Notes: generated from the sequence alone by a model not told the origin. DNA of 64,000 bases from Beijerinckiaceae bacterium (GCA_004564215.1 CP024846.1:310001-374000), one strand, 5' to 3'; shown: positions 44,097 to 52,443, counted from the first letter of the stretch. Numbers and translations: made by a program.

Positions 44097-44683
44097 CAGC
44101 TCTTCTTGCGAAAAGCTTCGATGGAAACAACTTTTGCTTCACCCTGCGCGGCGGTTTCGGCACCGTCCCCGGCCTCCTCCAGCCCCGCTGAAAGCGCGGC
44201 GTCGTTTTCTTGCCCTAGGGGGGGAAGGAGCGGCGCCTGCTCGGGCGGCGACGTTTCGAAAACAAGCGGAGAGGCGCTCTGCGGGTGCGGAAAACCCTTA
44301 TCATTGGCGCCCGTCTCGACCAGTTCATCGGCGAGTGTAAATTTCAAGTCGAACTCGGCCGACGGATCCGAAAAACGGGTGATGGCGTCGAACGGTATGA
44401 GCAGCATTTCCGGAATATTCTTGAACGACAGCCCGACTTCAAACGCCTGGTCGGTGACGTTGAGATCCCAGAATTGATGCTGCAGAACAATCGTCATTTC
44501 GTCCGGATACGCTTCGCGCATCCGTGACGATAGCCGCACGCCGCGCGCATGGGTCCGGAAGCTGATGTAGAAATGATGATCGCCGGCAAGGCCGTCGCGC
44601 GCCGCATCGGAAAGAACTTTTCGAACGACCCCCCGCAAGGCGTCCTGAACAAGCAGATCGTAACGGATCAGGTCAGCCGCCAT
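44096..44683 (-). CDS. sspB: SspB-like ClpXP adaptor
   Basis: The 195-residue protein has the alphaproteobacterial SspB fold (FYISFRTHARGVRLSSRM, YPDEMTIVLQHQFWDL, FEVGLSFKNIPEMLLIPFDAITRFSDPS). A long acidic Pro-rich linker follows, ending in a short conserved peptide (KVVSIEAFRKKS) that in SspB proteins docks on ClpX. SspB tethers ssrA-tagged proteins to ClpXP. The tmRNA that writes this tag is encoded 73 bp upstream on the same strand. It is followed by the overlapping DUF4169 gene. Confidence 0.94.
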   Translation of the reverse strand: MAADLIRYDLLVQDALRGVVRKVLSDAARDGLAGDHHFYISFRTHARGVRLSSRMREAYPDEMTIVLQHQFWDLNVTDQAFEVGLSFKNIPEMLLIPFDAITRFSDPSAEFDLKFTLADELVETGANDKGFPHPQSASPLVFETSPPEQAPLLPPLGQENDAALSAGLEEAGDGAETAAQGEAKVVSIEAFRKKS

Positions 44684-44756
44684 TCAGCGCCATCCAAAAG
44701 AGAGCTTCCACCCAAAAAAGCCTAATGCTTCGACGCCCAAAAATCCAAGCATAAAG

Positions 44757-45080
44757 TGGAGGCTTCTGTTGCCAGGTGCCTCCGAACCCCGCCTTAAAGT
44801 GCAACCTCCAAGGGCTTTATTTCGGTACCATTACCGCATTACGCAGCAACAGCCACCGGAGCATAGTTGTCGTTGGCAACTATAAGTTCGGCCCGATGAC
44901 GGCGGAACCATGCCGGGCAAAAGGACATCCTTTACACTCCCCGTCGAACCTATTTCGCCCCCGCCAAAACCCGCCTCCCGCAGAATTGCGGGACAGGCTT
45001 TGGTGGAGGCGCCGGGTACCGCCCCCGGGTCCGAAGAGCTTATTTCGACGCCGTTTATCGCCATAGCCGCCGAGGCGGCA
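44757..45080 (-). ncRNA. ssrA: Circularly permuted two-piece tmRNA (ssrA), tag ANDNYAPVAVAA
   Basis: The gene is read on the minus strand in permuted order. The acceptor piece (about 45080-45001) ends GCGCCTCCACCA. A 38-nt internal spacer with the hairpin CCCGCA/TGCGGG follows. The coding piece (44962 to about 44758) starts GGGGGCGAAATAGGTTCGACGG. GGGGGCG (44956-44962) pairs with CGCCTCC in seven pairs including the G3-U70 identity pair for alanine. The tag frame runs GCC (44875-44877) to TAA (44839-44841) and encodes ANDNYAPVAVAA. A GGAGGC/GCCTCC hairpin (44758-44783) marks the 3' end. The 5' end is inferred from the promoter. Its product is rescued by tagging stalled ribosomes. Confidence 0.93.
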
Positions 45081-45085
45081 AAATG

Positions 45086-45113
45086 AATATAAGCATTACC
45101 GCGCCATTTTCAA
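45086..45113 (-). promoter_or_regulatory. ssrA promoter
   Basis: On the minus strand TTGAAA (45108-45113) and TATATT (45086-45091) are separated by 16 bp, a near-consensus sigma-70-type promoter. A start about seven bases on, near 45079, agrees with the expected 5' end of the acceptor piece. Confidence 0.7.
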
Positions 45114-45359
45114 AGTTGAATGGCAAACCGCCAAATCCCTTAGCTGAAGACCGGTGGATAACAAGCGTCGCAAGCAGCGGGCATTCCCCCGCCCGTGCTT
45201 GGCTGGAAACGGCAGGTGCTGTAGCCTCAGGGCCGCCTCCAAAATTCGCCTCGCTTAAATCCCAGGTCATGAAAGGCAGTTAGACGGTAGTCCGGCACGA
45301 TTCGCTGTTTCATGTTGTTACCTGTACCTGCGAATGCTCGCTCAAAGAGGAGAAAACCG

Positions 45360-45860
45360 ATGGCCAGCAAATCAGATTTCACCCCCGCCGAATGGACGAC
45401 CTTGCTCGAAAGCGTGATGATGGCGGGGATTGCGGTGACCGCGGCCGATCCGAGCGGACTTTGGGGTACATTGAAAGAAAGCATTGCCAGCGCCCAGGCG
45501 GTCATGAGCGCGGCGCATGACGCGAGAGCCAACGAACTCATCAAGGCTGTTGCCGGCGAATTCGAGACCGGAGATGGGCGCGCAACCACGCGCGAAGCCC
45601 TTCGGGCTCAACTGTCCGGGAAGAAACCGGCCGAGATTACCGTGGCGGCGCTGGAGGTCCTCAGACAGGCTGCCGCGATCTTGGATGCCAAATCGCCGTC
45701 GAATGCCAATGCTTTTAAAAGCTGGTTGCGCCATATCGCCCAGGCGGTGGCGGAAGCATCGACCGAGGGCGGATTTCTTGGCTTTGGCGGTGTCCCGGTC
45801 AGTGAAGCCGAAAAAGCAACGCTCGCCCAAATCTCGGCCAATCTCGGCGTCGCCGCCTAA
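45360..45860 (+). CDS. Conserved alpha-helical protein of unknown function
   Basis: The 166-residue, Ala-rich cytoplasmic protein starts [41 protein letters not shown] and ends [18 protein letters not shown]. No motif of a named family is recognised; it looks fully helical and is of a type I remember as conserved in Rhizobiales. AGAGGAGAAAACC before ATG 45360 decides the start against an upstream GTG/ATG at 45312. It is 53 bp upstream of thyA on the same strand and could be cotranscribed with it. Confidence 0.85.
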   Translation: MASKSDFTPAEWTTLLESVMMAGIAVTAADPSGLWGTLKESIASAQAVMSAAHDARANELIKAVAGEFETGDGRATTREALRAQLSGKKPAEITVAALEVLRQAAAILDAKSPSNANAFKSWLRHIAQAVAEASTEGGFLGFGGVPVSEAEKATLAQISANLGVAA

Positions 45861-45913
45861 GCCCAGCTGAACATCAGCCGGTCTATCGCGGCCAGAAGTT
45901 TTTAGAAGGTTTG

Positions 45914-46723
45914 ATGCAAGCCTATCTCGATCTCCTCGCCAAAATCCTCAGCGAGGGCGAAGCCAAGGCCGACCGCACCGGGACCGGAACTCGCTCGATT
46001 TTCGGATATCAGATGCGGTTCGCCCTCAGCGAGGGCTTTCCGCTCGTCACGACCAAAAAGCTGCATTGGACGTCGATCGTCCATGAGCTTTTATGGTTTT
46101 TGCGCGGCGATACCAATATCGCCTACCTCAATGAGCATGGAGTCCGCATTTGGGATGAATGGGCTGACAGCCAGGGCAATCTGGGGCCGGTTTATGGCAA
46201 GCAATGGCGTGCTTGGCAGGCGCCGAGCGGGCAGGTGATCGACCAGATTTCCGACGTTGTCACCGAAATCAAGCGCAATCCATTTTCGCGCCGCCTCATC
46301 GTCTCTGCCTGGAACCCGGCCGATCTGCCAGCGATGGCGCTCGCCCCCTGCCATTGCCTCTTCCAATTTTACGTGAGCGAAGCGACCGACGGCGCGAAAA
46401 AGCTGTCCTGCCAACTTTATCAGCGCTCGGCCGATGTGTTTCTCGGAGTGCCTTTCAATATCGCGAGCTATGCGCTGTTGACCAGCCTGGTCGCGCAGGT
46501 CACCGGCCTCGCGGTCGGCGATTTCGTGCACAGTTTCGGCGATGCGCATCTCTACCAAAACCATCTGGAACAGGCGCGCTTGCAGCTCAGCCGGAGTCCG
46601 CGGTCCCTGCCCCGGTTGAAAGTCAACCCCAATGTTCGGTCGATCTTCGATTTTCGTCCCGAAGACATTGTGATCGAGGCTTACGACCCCTATCCGACGA
46701 TCGCGGCGCCGATCGCAGTCTAG
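45914..46723 (+). CDS. thyA: Thymidylate synthase (folate-dependent)
   Basis: The 269-residue enzyme methylates dUMP to dTMP using methylene-tetrahydrofolate. The conserved [45 protein letters not shown] with the catalytic cysteine at residue 146 (the E. coli number, which supports ATG 45914 over TTG 45911), and [17 protein letters not shown] are present. The product dihydrofolate is recycled by the dihydrofolate reductase at 51832. The stop codon TAG shares bases with the 113-bp repeat that follows. Confidence 0.97.
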   Translation: MQAYLDLLAKILSEGEAKADRTGTGTRSIFGYQMRFALSEGFPLVTTKKLHWTSIVHELLWFLRGDTNIAYLNEHGVRIWDEWADSQGNLGPVYGKQWRAWQAPSGQVIDQISDVVTEIKRNPFSRRLIVSAWNPADLPAMALAPCHCLFQFYVSEATDGAKKLSCQLYQRSADVFLGVPFNIASYALLTSLVAQVTGLAVGDFVHSFGDAHLYQNHLEQARLQLSRSPRSLPRLKVNPNVRSIFDFRPEDIVIEAYDPYPTIAAPIAV

Positions 46724-46834
46724 AGCCTGTTCCGAAAAAGTTGACCGACTTTTTCGATCAGAACATGCTCCAACTCGTTGAACTTGAGCGATTCCTTTTC
46801 GATCAGATGCTTCCGTCCGATCGGGAAGCGCTCT
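46722..46834. repeat. 113-bp structured repeat, family B, copy 1
   Basis: This element is a close inverted copy of 55858-55970 (opposite orientation). It contains the dyad GAAAAAGTTGACCGACTTTTTC and, at its other end, CGATCAGATGC...GGGAAGCGCTCT. It starts in the second base of the thyA stop codon (TAG 46721-46723), so it abuts the gene end exactly. Frames read from it in both directions are not supported as genes. Confidence 0.9.
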
Positions 46835-46884
46835 AAGCCGGCACTTAAGGGAATGGCGAGCAGCCGAGGGTGCCTTTGCCGCGC

Positions 46885-47199
46885 CTAACCGAAGCGCTCG
46901 CCCCACCGATGCAACGCTTTCAGCACCGGACCTAAAGCTTGACCTTTTTCGGTCAAATAATATTCAAACCGTGGCGGATGTTTTTCATAAAGCCGCGAGG
47001 CGATGAGCCCATGTTTTTCGAGGGTCTTGAGACGCGCTGACAGCGTGTTCGGTGCAATTCCCAAAAGCCCCGCTTCGAGATCCTGAAACCGCAAAGCGCC
47101 GTTGCGAAAAAGATCCCGCAAAACCAGCAAGGACCATTTTTCGCCGACGACGTCGAGGGCCTGGGCGATGGGGCAATTTTGCTCATATCCGCTTGGCAT
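46885..47199 (-). CDS. HxlR family transcriptional regulator
   Basis: The 104-residue protein is a short winged-helix regulator of the HxlR type: YEQNCPIAQALDVVGEKWSLLVLRDLFRNGALRFQDLEAGLLGIAPNTLSARLKTLEKHGLI followed by the wing RLYEKHPPRFEYYLTEKG. Cys9 stands at the usual N-terminal position of redox- or aldehyde-sensing members. It is divergent from the membrane protein at 47325; the region between holds paired direct repeats. Confidence 0.94.
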   Translation of the reverse strand: MPSGYEQNCPIAQALDVVGEKWSLLVLRDLFRNGALRFQDLEAGLLGIAPNTLSARLKTLEKHGLIASRLYEKHPPRFEYYLTEKGQALGPVLKALHRWGERFG

Positions 47200-47231
47200 A
47201 TAGCTAAAATAGCAGCCTGGCTTGAATTTTA

Positions 47232-47274
47232 CAAGTAACTATATATTGACAAGTCACTATAACTTATTTAGTTA
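47232..47274. promoter_or_regulatory. Candidate HxlR operator: paired direct repeats over a promoter
   Basis: CAAGTAACTATA (47232-47243) and CAAGTCACTATA (47250-47261) are 12-bp direct repeats, one mismatch, 18 bp apart. The second overlaps TTGACA (47246-47251), the -35 of a promoter reading toward 47325 with a possible -10 TAGTTA at 47269-47274 (17-bp spacer). The region is AT-rich and separates the regulator from its divergent neighbour. Confidence 0.65.
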
Positions 47275-47324
47275 TTAATGAAGGAGGCCTTACCGCGTTT
47301 CCATCCACCCAAAGGAGGCACGCT

Positions 47325-48083
47325 ATGACGATTCCTTCCTATCTTCCCTATTTCATCCTCACCGGCACGCTCGTCATGCTGGGAGCCATCCTGTTTGGCT
47401 TACACCTGGCCTTGCAAAGAGCCGGCTGGAAGCCGGGCGAACGCAAGGCGAGTGTCGGCTGGGCGGCTGCAATTCTCTTCGGATGGTTTGCGGCGGCGAT
47501 CGCCCTCGCATTGCTGAACGTCTATGCCGCTGGCTCGAATGACGTACCGACGATTCAATTCGGAATTTTCTTGCCGATCCTGATCGGCGCGGTGCTATTT
47601 TGGCGATCGGCCGGGCTGGCGCGAATCCTTCATGCCGTGCCTCAACAATGGCTCGTCGGCGTGCAGCTCTATCGGGCCGAAGGCGGAGTTTTCCTGGTTC
47701 TCTATGCAACGGGCTGGTTGCCGGCGCTCTTTGCCTGGCCGGCGGGTTTAGGCGACCTACTGGTCGGCGTTCTCGCACCGGTCATTGCCATCGCCTATGC
47801 GCGCGCACCGGGTCAAAATGCAGATCTCGTCAGGGCATGGAACCTCTTCGGCCTCGCCGACCTCTTGGTCGCGGTCACGACAGGATTTCTCACCTCCCCC
47901 TCAACACTCCAGTTATTCGCCTTCGATACACCAAATGAACTCGTCAGCAGGTTTCCCTTGGTGCTGATCCCGACATTTCTGGTGCCCCTGTCGGTGCTGC
48001 TGCATTTGGCATCCTTGGCGAAGCTCCGCCAGGAGCGCCCCCTGCAGCAAACGCCATCGGTCCATGCCGGGATGTGCGCGTGA
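47325..48083 (+). CDS. Integral membrane protein, likely HxlR-controlled
   Basis: The 252-residue protein has about seven hydrophobic segments (residues 8-28, 45-67, 76-94, 118-135, 137-158, 172-190 and 206-228) with basic loops. I do not recognise a named family. A perfect ribosome site (AAAGGAGG, seven bases) precedes ATG 47325. It is divergent from the HxlR gene and followed by a strong terminator, so it forms a single-gene unit that the regulator probably controls. Confidence 0.88.
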   Translation: MTIPSYLPYFILTGTLVMLGAILFGLHLALQRAGWKPGERKASVGWAAAILFGWFAAAIALALLNVYAAGSNDVPTIQFGIFLPILIGAVLFWRSAGLARILHAVPQQWLVGVQLYRAEGGVFLVLYATGWLPALFAWPAGLGDLLVGVLAPVIAIAYARAPGQNADLVRAWNLFGLADLLVAVTTGFLTSPSTLQLFAFDTPNELVSRFPLVLIPTFLVPLSVLLHLASLAKLRQERPLQQTPSVHAGMCA

Positions 48084-48093
48084 GGGCTAAGTT

Positions 48094-48129
48094 ATGGTCT
48101 GGGCATAAAGCCCAGACCATTTTCTATTT
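48094..48129 (+). terminator. Rho-independent terminator
   Basis: A perfect 11-bp stem (ATGGTCTGGGC with GCCCAGACCAT) closed by a five-base loop is followed by TTTCTATTT. It lies ten bases after the stop of the membrane protein gene and 36 bases beyond the end of the convergent operon, which it may also serve. Confidence 0.9.
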
Positions 48130-48165
48130 AGATCATCTCATGCAGCTCGCGCGGAACACGCCCGC

Positions 48166-48627
48166 TTACGGCGCCGGCGCGAGTCGCCGCACCATCAAAG
48201 GAATGGCGGTGCCCTTTAATTCGGGGATCGCGATTTCGCCGGCATAGAAAATGCCCGGCGTCAATGTGTCTGGGATCACGACAGAAAACTGTGCCAGCAG
48301 CTGGTCCCGGGGTTTTAGGGCGGCAAGCGGTGGCACGAATATAAAGGGAAGCTCCACCTCTTCAGCGGCACAGCCTTTCAGTTTCGACGCAACAATCTGG
48401 CCCTGAACCGGATTTGGTAAAAAATTTTCGACGAGAAACATCCCCCGCGCCGTTTGGCCCGCCGCCGCCTCGAGCACGATCTTGATCGGCTCCAGGACCG
48501 GCTTTTGTTGCGAAGGCCGCTCTGGGACCGAGCCGACCGCCGCGGGGGAAGAGCCCGGCTGCAGCGGAGGCACATGGCCTCGAAGCGAACCAAGAATGCG
48601 CCGAAAAAGGCGTCGGGGCATGGACAT
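48166..48627 (-). CDS. Beta-rich protein of unknown function (fourth gene of the four-gene operon)
   Basis: The 153-residue protein starts with a basic amphipathic stretch (MSMPRRLFRRILGSLRG) and a Pro-rich linker. From residue 47 it continues as one immunoglobulin-like beta sandwich (KIVLEAAAGQTARGMFLVENFLPNPVQGQIVAS ... GIFYAGEIAIPELKGTAIPLMVRRL). No signal peptide is visible. Three bases separate it from the preceding gene. The family is not recognised. Confidence 0.82.
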   Translation of the reverse strand: MSMPRRLFRRILGSLRGHVPPLQPGSSPAAVGSVPERPSQQKPVLEPIKIVLEAAAGQTARGMFLVENFLPNPVQGQIVASKLKGCAAEEVELPFIFVPPLAALKPRDQLLAQFSVVIPDTLTPGIFYAGEIAIPELKGTAIPLMVRRLAPAP

Positions 48628-48630
48628 CGG

Positions 48631-49215
48631 TCAATGTCCAGGGCCGCCGCCAGGCAGGGAATGGTTGCAGTAGAAATGATCGGACCAGCGGTGCACGAAA
48701 TCCGGCGCATCCTCCACCAGAAGCTCATGGCGGATATCCTTGCCGATCGGCTCGATTCCAATGATCCAGCGCGCATAATGATTCTGGGCGCCGCGAACCC
48801 ATACGAGCACCTCTCTGTTCGACCATTCCGCGGCATCGGCGGGCGCGGCAAAGGACACGGTCACCCATTCGCGCTCCATCGAGGTCAGGAGAACCGATGG
48901 GGGCGTGATTTGAATTTGCGCGACGTCTTCGGGTTTGCCCGCAACTTCGACCGTAATGTTTCGCGTGTTCATGCCACCGTTGGTAATCCGGAGCCGGATC
49001 GTCGCGGTCGCGCCGGGCCGAATATAGTTTGCCACCTGCTTAAGCAGACGCGGAGCCCAGCAGGGCGGCGGAAGATCGCAAGCCGATCTGTGAAAGACCT
49101 TATCGAGTTTCTCAACAAACTTGTCCTTGAGGACCCGCGCCTTGTCCATGAGGGCAGCCCAAAAGTCCCCTTTCTTCGCCGACAAATCATGCGGAGCAGG
49201 TCCTGACGGTGTCAT
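48631..49215 (-). CDS. Beta-sandwich protein of unknown function (third gene of the four-gene operon)
   Basis: The 194-residue protein has an N-terminal helical part (GDFWAALMDKARVLKDKFVEKLDKVFHR, residues 17-44) and a stretch with two Cys (ACDLPPPCW). A sandwich domain follows from residue 65 (GATATIRLRITNGGMNTRNITVEVAG ... REWVTVSFAAPADAAEWSNREVLVWVRG) of the type seen in NEW3/CARDB-like domains. No signal peptide is visible. ATG 49215 overlaps the upstream stop (ATGA) and has GGAGG upstream. Confidence 0.83.
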   Translation of the reverse strand: MTPSGPAPHDLSAKKGDFWAALMDKARVLKDKFVEKLDKVFHRSACDLPPPCWAPRLLKQVANYIRPGATATIRLRITNGGMNTRNITVEVAGKPEDVAQIQITPPSVLLTSMEREWVTVSFAAPADAAEWSNREVLVWVRGAQNHYARWIIGIEPIGKDIRHELLVEDAPDFVHRWSDHFYCNHSLPGGGPGH

Positions 49216-49982
49216 CTCAAAGCCTCCGTGGCGAATGATTTCGAAGTGTCCACCTCCAGGGGCAGAGCCAGATCGCCGAATTCCAATGCTCCGATATAAA
49301 GCTTCTCCATCCGCAGCTGCTCGGGCAGGCGAAGGTGCAGGCGAATCGCGCGCATTTCTCCGGGCCGGAGCGGCCCGGCGCCTTCGACCACGCGGATGTG
49401 AACAAGGCCGCCATGTTCTTCCGTGAGATTGGCGCCGAGTCGGTCGATCCAACGTTCGCCATCGCTATCGCGCGTGCGATAGGCTTTCCCCAGCGCCGCT
49501 TCGACGCCGCCATCGCTAAAGAGTCCAATCGCCGCGGCGGCGGGAATGTCATAATCGCCATTGCCGCCATTGACCAAAGTGAGCTCGACGGAAAGTTGGT
49601 CCCCTGCCCCGCCCCGCAGTGCCAGTGAATTTGGAGACGCGCTGAGTTTCGGCCACGGCTTCACGTCGGCCTCGAAGCGTTGACGCCTCCCGTCGAGCTC
49701 CAAACTGCCGAGGTAAACGCCGGCGGGGGTTGACGTTGGGAATTTCAGTTTCAGACGAAAAATGCCAGGCGCGAGCTGCCGGGCGAAGACAAGCGGCTGC
49801 GGTGGCGATTCGTGACCCTGGTAGGAGGACGACGCCTCCAACGTCGCATTCACGCAAAGAAAACGCCCAGCGTCTGGGATCGAGACGATCGCCTCAAGCT
49901 GCCTTGCGGGTCCGCTAAACTTGATCGGCTCCAAACTATCACTTTGCGCCAAAGCCGAACTCCCTTTTTGGACTTCGCCCAA
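49212..49982 (-). CDS. Two-domain beta-sandwich protein of unknown function (second gene of the four-gene operon)
   Basis: The 256-residue protein seems to hold two immunoglobulin-like sandwiches, one at about residues 28-108 (GRFLCVNATLEASSSYQGHE...PAGVYLGSLELDGRRQRFEADV) and one at about 125-245 (LSVELTLVNGGNGDYDIP...LRPGEMRAIRLHLRLPEQ...YIGALEFGDLALPLEV). No signal peptide is seen. The start may be TTG 49982 or TTG 49952, the latter with GGGAG seven bases upstream. Its TGA overlaps the next ATG. Confidence 0.8.
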   Translation of the reverse strand: MGEVQKGSSALAQSDSLEPIKFSGPARQLEAIVSIPDAGRFLCVNATLEASSSYQGHESPPQPLVFARQLAPGIFRLKLKFPTSTPAGVYLGSLELDGRRQRFEADVKPWPKLSASPNSLALRGGAGDQLSVELTLVNGGNGDYDIPAAAAIGLFSDGGVEAALGKAYRTRDSDGERWIDRLGANLTEEHGGLVHIRVVEGAGPLRPGEMRAIRLHLRLPEQLRMEKLYIGALEFGDLALPLEVDTSKSFATEALR

Positions 49983-50021
49983 GTTAGTTTTATCCTGCCG
50001 GCTTCACACCATAAGAGGAAT

Positions 50022-50450
50022 TCAAGGCGGCGGCGGTTCGCACCGTTCACAAGGGTTTGGGACATAGGGCTCGGTGATGATCTGGGCTTCGCCGCAAAGC
50101 CGAATCGAGAAGAGTTCAAACCCCAGAATGGAAAATCCGACTCTGAAATTCGCCGGTAAATGGGCCCTTACGCTTGGCAATTCCCGGATCGCCAAATTCA
50201 AGGTCAGCGGATTGACCGTTACCGGATTGATCGTCAGCGGATTAAGTGTGATCGGATCGAGCCCAATCTGAATCTTGGGCAGATGGGTCACGTCGATCTT
50301 GAAGGGATCCGGTATGCCCGCAAGCGTGATCGGGCCCACGGGTCCGAAACTCCCCGTCACGCCGGCATTGACAGTCACGGGGCCAACCGGCCCAACCGAC
50401 CCGGAAAAATCGGCATCGACGGCGAAGGGTTGAGGTATTTTTATGCTCAC
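50022..50450 (-). CDS. Repeat-rich beta protein of unknown function (first gene of the four-gene operon)
   Basis: The 142-residue protein starts MSIKIPQPFAVDADFSG. It then carries GSVGPVGPVTVNAG and GSFGPVGPITLAG repeats (about 18-46) and a run of DPITLNPLTINPVTVNPLTLN units (about 64-85), followed by a sandwich-like tail with two Cys (NPCERCEPPPP). The periodic NPxT units suggest a beta helix or fibre-like stack. GTG 50450 is preceded by GGGAGG with good spacing; an earlier GTG at 50486 lacks one. No signal peptide is visible. Confidence 0.8.
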   Translation of the reverse strand: MSIKIPQPFAVDADFSGSVGPVGPVTVNAGVTGSFGPVGPITLAGIPDPFKIDVTHLPKIQIGLDPITLNPLTINPVTVNPLTLNLAIRELPSVRAHLPANFRVGFSILGFELFSIRLCGEAQIITEPYVPNPCERCEPPPP

Positions 50451-50566
50451 GAGGGCCTCCCTCGACAAGGAAGGTGACACCGGCACTAGGCTTAGTCAAG
50501 CAAAGCTCTGGATTGTCACTCCCGCCGCCCAAAAAAGCGATCCGCCAGAATGTAATAACCTTAGAA

Positions 50567-50580
50567 TCTTAACATTAAGA
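50567..50580. promoter_or_regulatory. Short AT-rich dyad between divergent units
   Basis: TCTTAA-CA-TTAAGA is a perfect 14-bp dyad in the 192-bp AT-rich gap between the four-gene beta-protein operon and the EamA transporter gene. It could be an operator, but its partner is unknown and such AT-rich dyads arise by chance. Confidence 0.3.
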
Positions 50581-50678
50581 ATTTTACGGCGAAAAACTTG
50601 CTTTTGCCAAGCAGCCGGAAGCTCTATGGGCTACAGAGCGCCCGGGTATTGTTTCGAGCGTCAGGATAGACCCTTCGC

Positions 50679-51617
50679 ATGAATCGCTTTTCCGCAGCCA
50701 AAGGCGCGAGCGCGCTCCCCGCGCTCGGCCCGCCAGAGCGCTTGCAAGATTTGCCCGTCGAAACGCACAAGCCCTCGATTCGCGCAGGCATTTTGTGGAT
50801 GCTTGTGACGACCTGCCTGTTCGTCAGTCAGGATTCCACCGCGCGCATTCTGCTTGGTTCCTACCCGGCCACCGAGATCGCTTTCGTGCGATATTTGATC
50901 CACATGATTTTGGTCGGTGGATTCATCGCTTGGTACGATCCAAGATTGGTCGTTTCGCGTCGGCCCATCGTGCAGATGCTCCGATCGGGCTTTCTCCTTG
51001 GCGCCACCTTGTTTGGCATGTTGGCGCTGAAAATAATGCCCTTCGTCGACTTTTCCGCCATCGTCTGGGTGGCCCCGGTTCTTGTCACCGTCCTGTCGGT
51101 GTTTGTCCTTGGAGAAAGAGTAAAGCCAAGCGTGTGGGTTTGCGTGGCAGCGGGCATGCTGGGCGTTTGGGTGATCGTCGGCCGCGCCGGCGTCGATCTC
51201 TCGCTGTCCACGTTGTTTCCGTTTCTCGCTGCCCTTGCCAATGCGCTCTATCAGATCACAACCCGGCTGCTGCATCGCTCCGATCCGCCGACAACGACCC
51301 TGTTTTACACGGCGATTGCCGGAGTTTTGTTCTGCGGCGGATTTCTTCCTTTTGTCGCTGTTGCCCCCCACCTGGCTGATCTCGGCCTGATGACCCTCTT
51401 GGGAGTGCTTGGCGTTGCAAGCCATTTTTGTCTCATTCGCGCCTTCAACGCGGCGCCGGCCAATATTGTCGCGCCCTTTGGCTATACTGCGCTGGTTTGG
51501 TCGAGTTTATTCGGCTTTCTGATTTTCTCCGAAATTCCGGGACCGCGAACAATCATCGGGGCGAGCTTGATCGTCGGCGCGGGTTTGTTCATTTTTCTGA
51601 GGGGGCGAAAGGGCTAA
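50679..51617 (+). CDS. EamA/DMT family transporter
   Basis: The 312-residue protein has ten hydrophobic helices in two EamA repeats, the first starting GILWMLVTTCLFVSQDSTARILLG and the second near STLFPFLAALANALYQITTRLLHR. The first 33 residues are a hydrophilic cytoplasmic leader. Such transporters export or import small metabolites; the substrate cannot be predicted. It is divergent from the beta-protein operon. It is separated from folA by 214 bp. Confidence 0.92.
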   Translation: MNRFSAAKGASALPALGPPERLQDLPVETHKPSIRAGILWMLVTTCLFVSQDSTARILLGSYPATEIAFVRYLIHMILVGGFIAWYDPRLVVSRRPIVQMLRSGFLLGATLFGMLALKIMPFVDFSAIVWVAPVLVTVLSVFVLGERVKPSVWVCVAAGMLGVWVIVGRAGVDLSLSTLFPFLAALANALYQITTRLLHRSDPPTTTLFYTAIAGVLFCGGFLPFVAVAPHLADLGLMTLLGVLGVASHFCLIRAFNAAPANIVAPFGYTALVWSSLFGFLIFSEIPGPRTIIGASLIVGAGLFIFLRGRKG

Positions 51618-51831
51618 GCCCTGGCGGCGTTAAAGGTTCAGGAACGTCATGAGTTTTGTGTATTTGGCTTATTGCACCGTTGGCGCGACTTCCGGAGCTT
51701 GTCCGGAGGGCTGCGATCACGAAGTTGTTGCCGGACAGTTGTGACCGCGGCTCGACTGAAATGAAATGTCACCTACATTCAAAGAGCAATCGATTTCGCC
51801 AGAAGGCATTTGAGCTGGAGATGAGCGAGCA

Positions 51832-52443
51832 ATGGACAGCATGCCGCATAGCGAAGAAATCGCAGCGAAAGCTTTGCCGAGCATTTGGCCTTCGGTCATG
51901 AGTGCGCCGCTCGCCATTGTCGCCGCGATTGCCGAAAACGGGGTTATCGGCGATGGACGTGGATTGCCTTGGCGCCTGCCGAGCGATCTTAAGCATTTTC
52001 GCGCAATTACCCTCGGCAAACCGCTGCTTATGGGGCGCAAGACCTTCGAATCGATTGGACGCGTCCTGCCGGGACGCGAGACGATCGTGGTTACGCGGGA
52101 CCCGATGTTTGATCTTGCGCCAGGATCAGGACCCGCCCAGTCCATCCATGTCGCCCATGGGCTCGACGATGCACTCGCGCTAGCGCAAGCGCGGGCGGAT
52201 GCGATGGGCGCCGAGGAAGTGATTTTGGCTGGCGGCGGCGATCTCTACAAAAGTTTGATCGACCGGGCCGAGCGCATGCACCTCACCTTCGTCGACATTG
52301 CCCCCCAAGGCGATGTCGTTTTCCCCGCAATCGACTGGTCTAATTGGTTGGAAGTAAGTAGGGTTCGTCCGCGGCCAGCGGCCAAAGACGAGGCGACCTT
52401 CGCATTTGTGGATTTTGAGCGCCGCCGCTGCTCATCATTGTAG
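51832..52443 (+). CDS. folA: Dihydrofolate reductase
   Basis: The enzyme reduces dihydrofolate to tetrahydrofolate with NADPH. The motifs are IVAAIAENGVIGDGRGLPWRLPSDLKHF, LGKPLLMGRKTFESIGRVLPGR and EEVILAGGGDLYKSLI. The family N-terminus would begin at ATG 51898 (MSAPLAIVAAIAENG). ATG 51832, with GGAG upstream, adds 22 residues. I list the longer form but the shorter is quite possible. It precedes hflK-hflC and supplies folate for thyA (45914). Confidence 0.94.
   Translation: MDSMPHSEEIAAKALPSIWPSVMSAPLAIVAAIAENGVIGDGRGLPWRLPSDLKHFRAITLGKPLLMGRKTFESIGRVLPGRETIVVTRDPMFDLAPGSGPAQSIHVAHGLDDALALAQARADAMGAEEVILAGGGDLYKSLIDRAERMHLTFVDIAPQGDVVFPAIDWSNWLEVSRVRPRPAAKDEATFAFVDFERRRCSSL

Noticed and set aside
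46091..46906. Minus-strand frame (271 codons) opposite thyA and through the 113-bp repeat
   Set aside because: Its end is translated repeat sequence and the rest is the complement of thyA.
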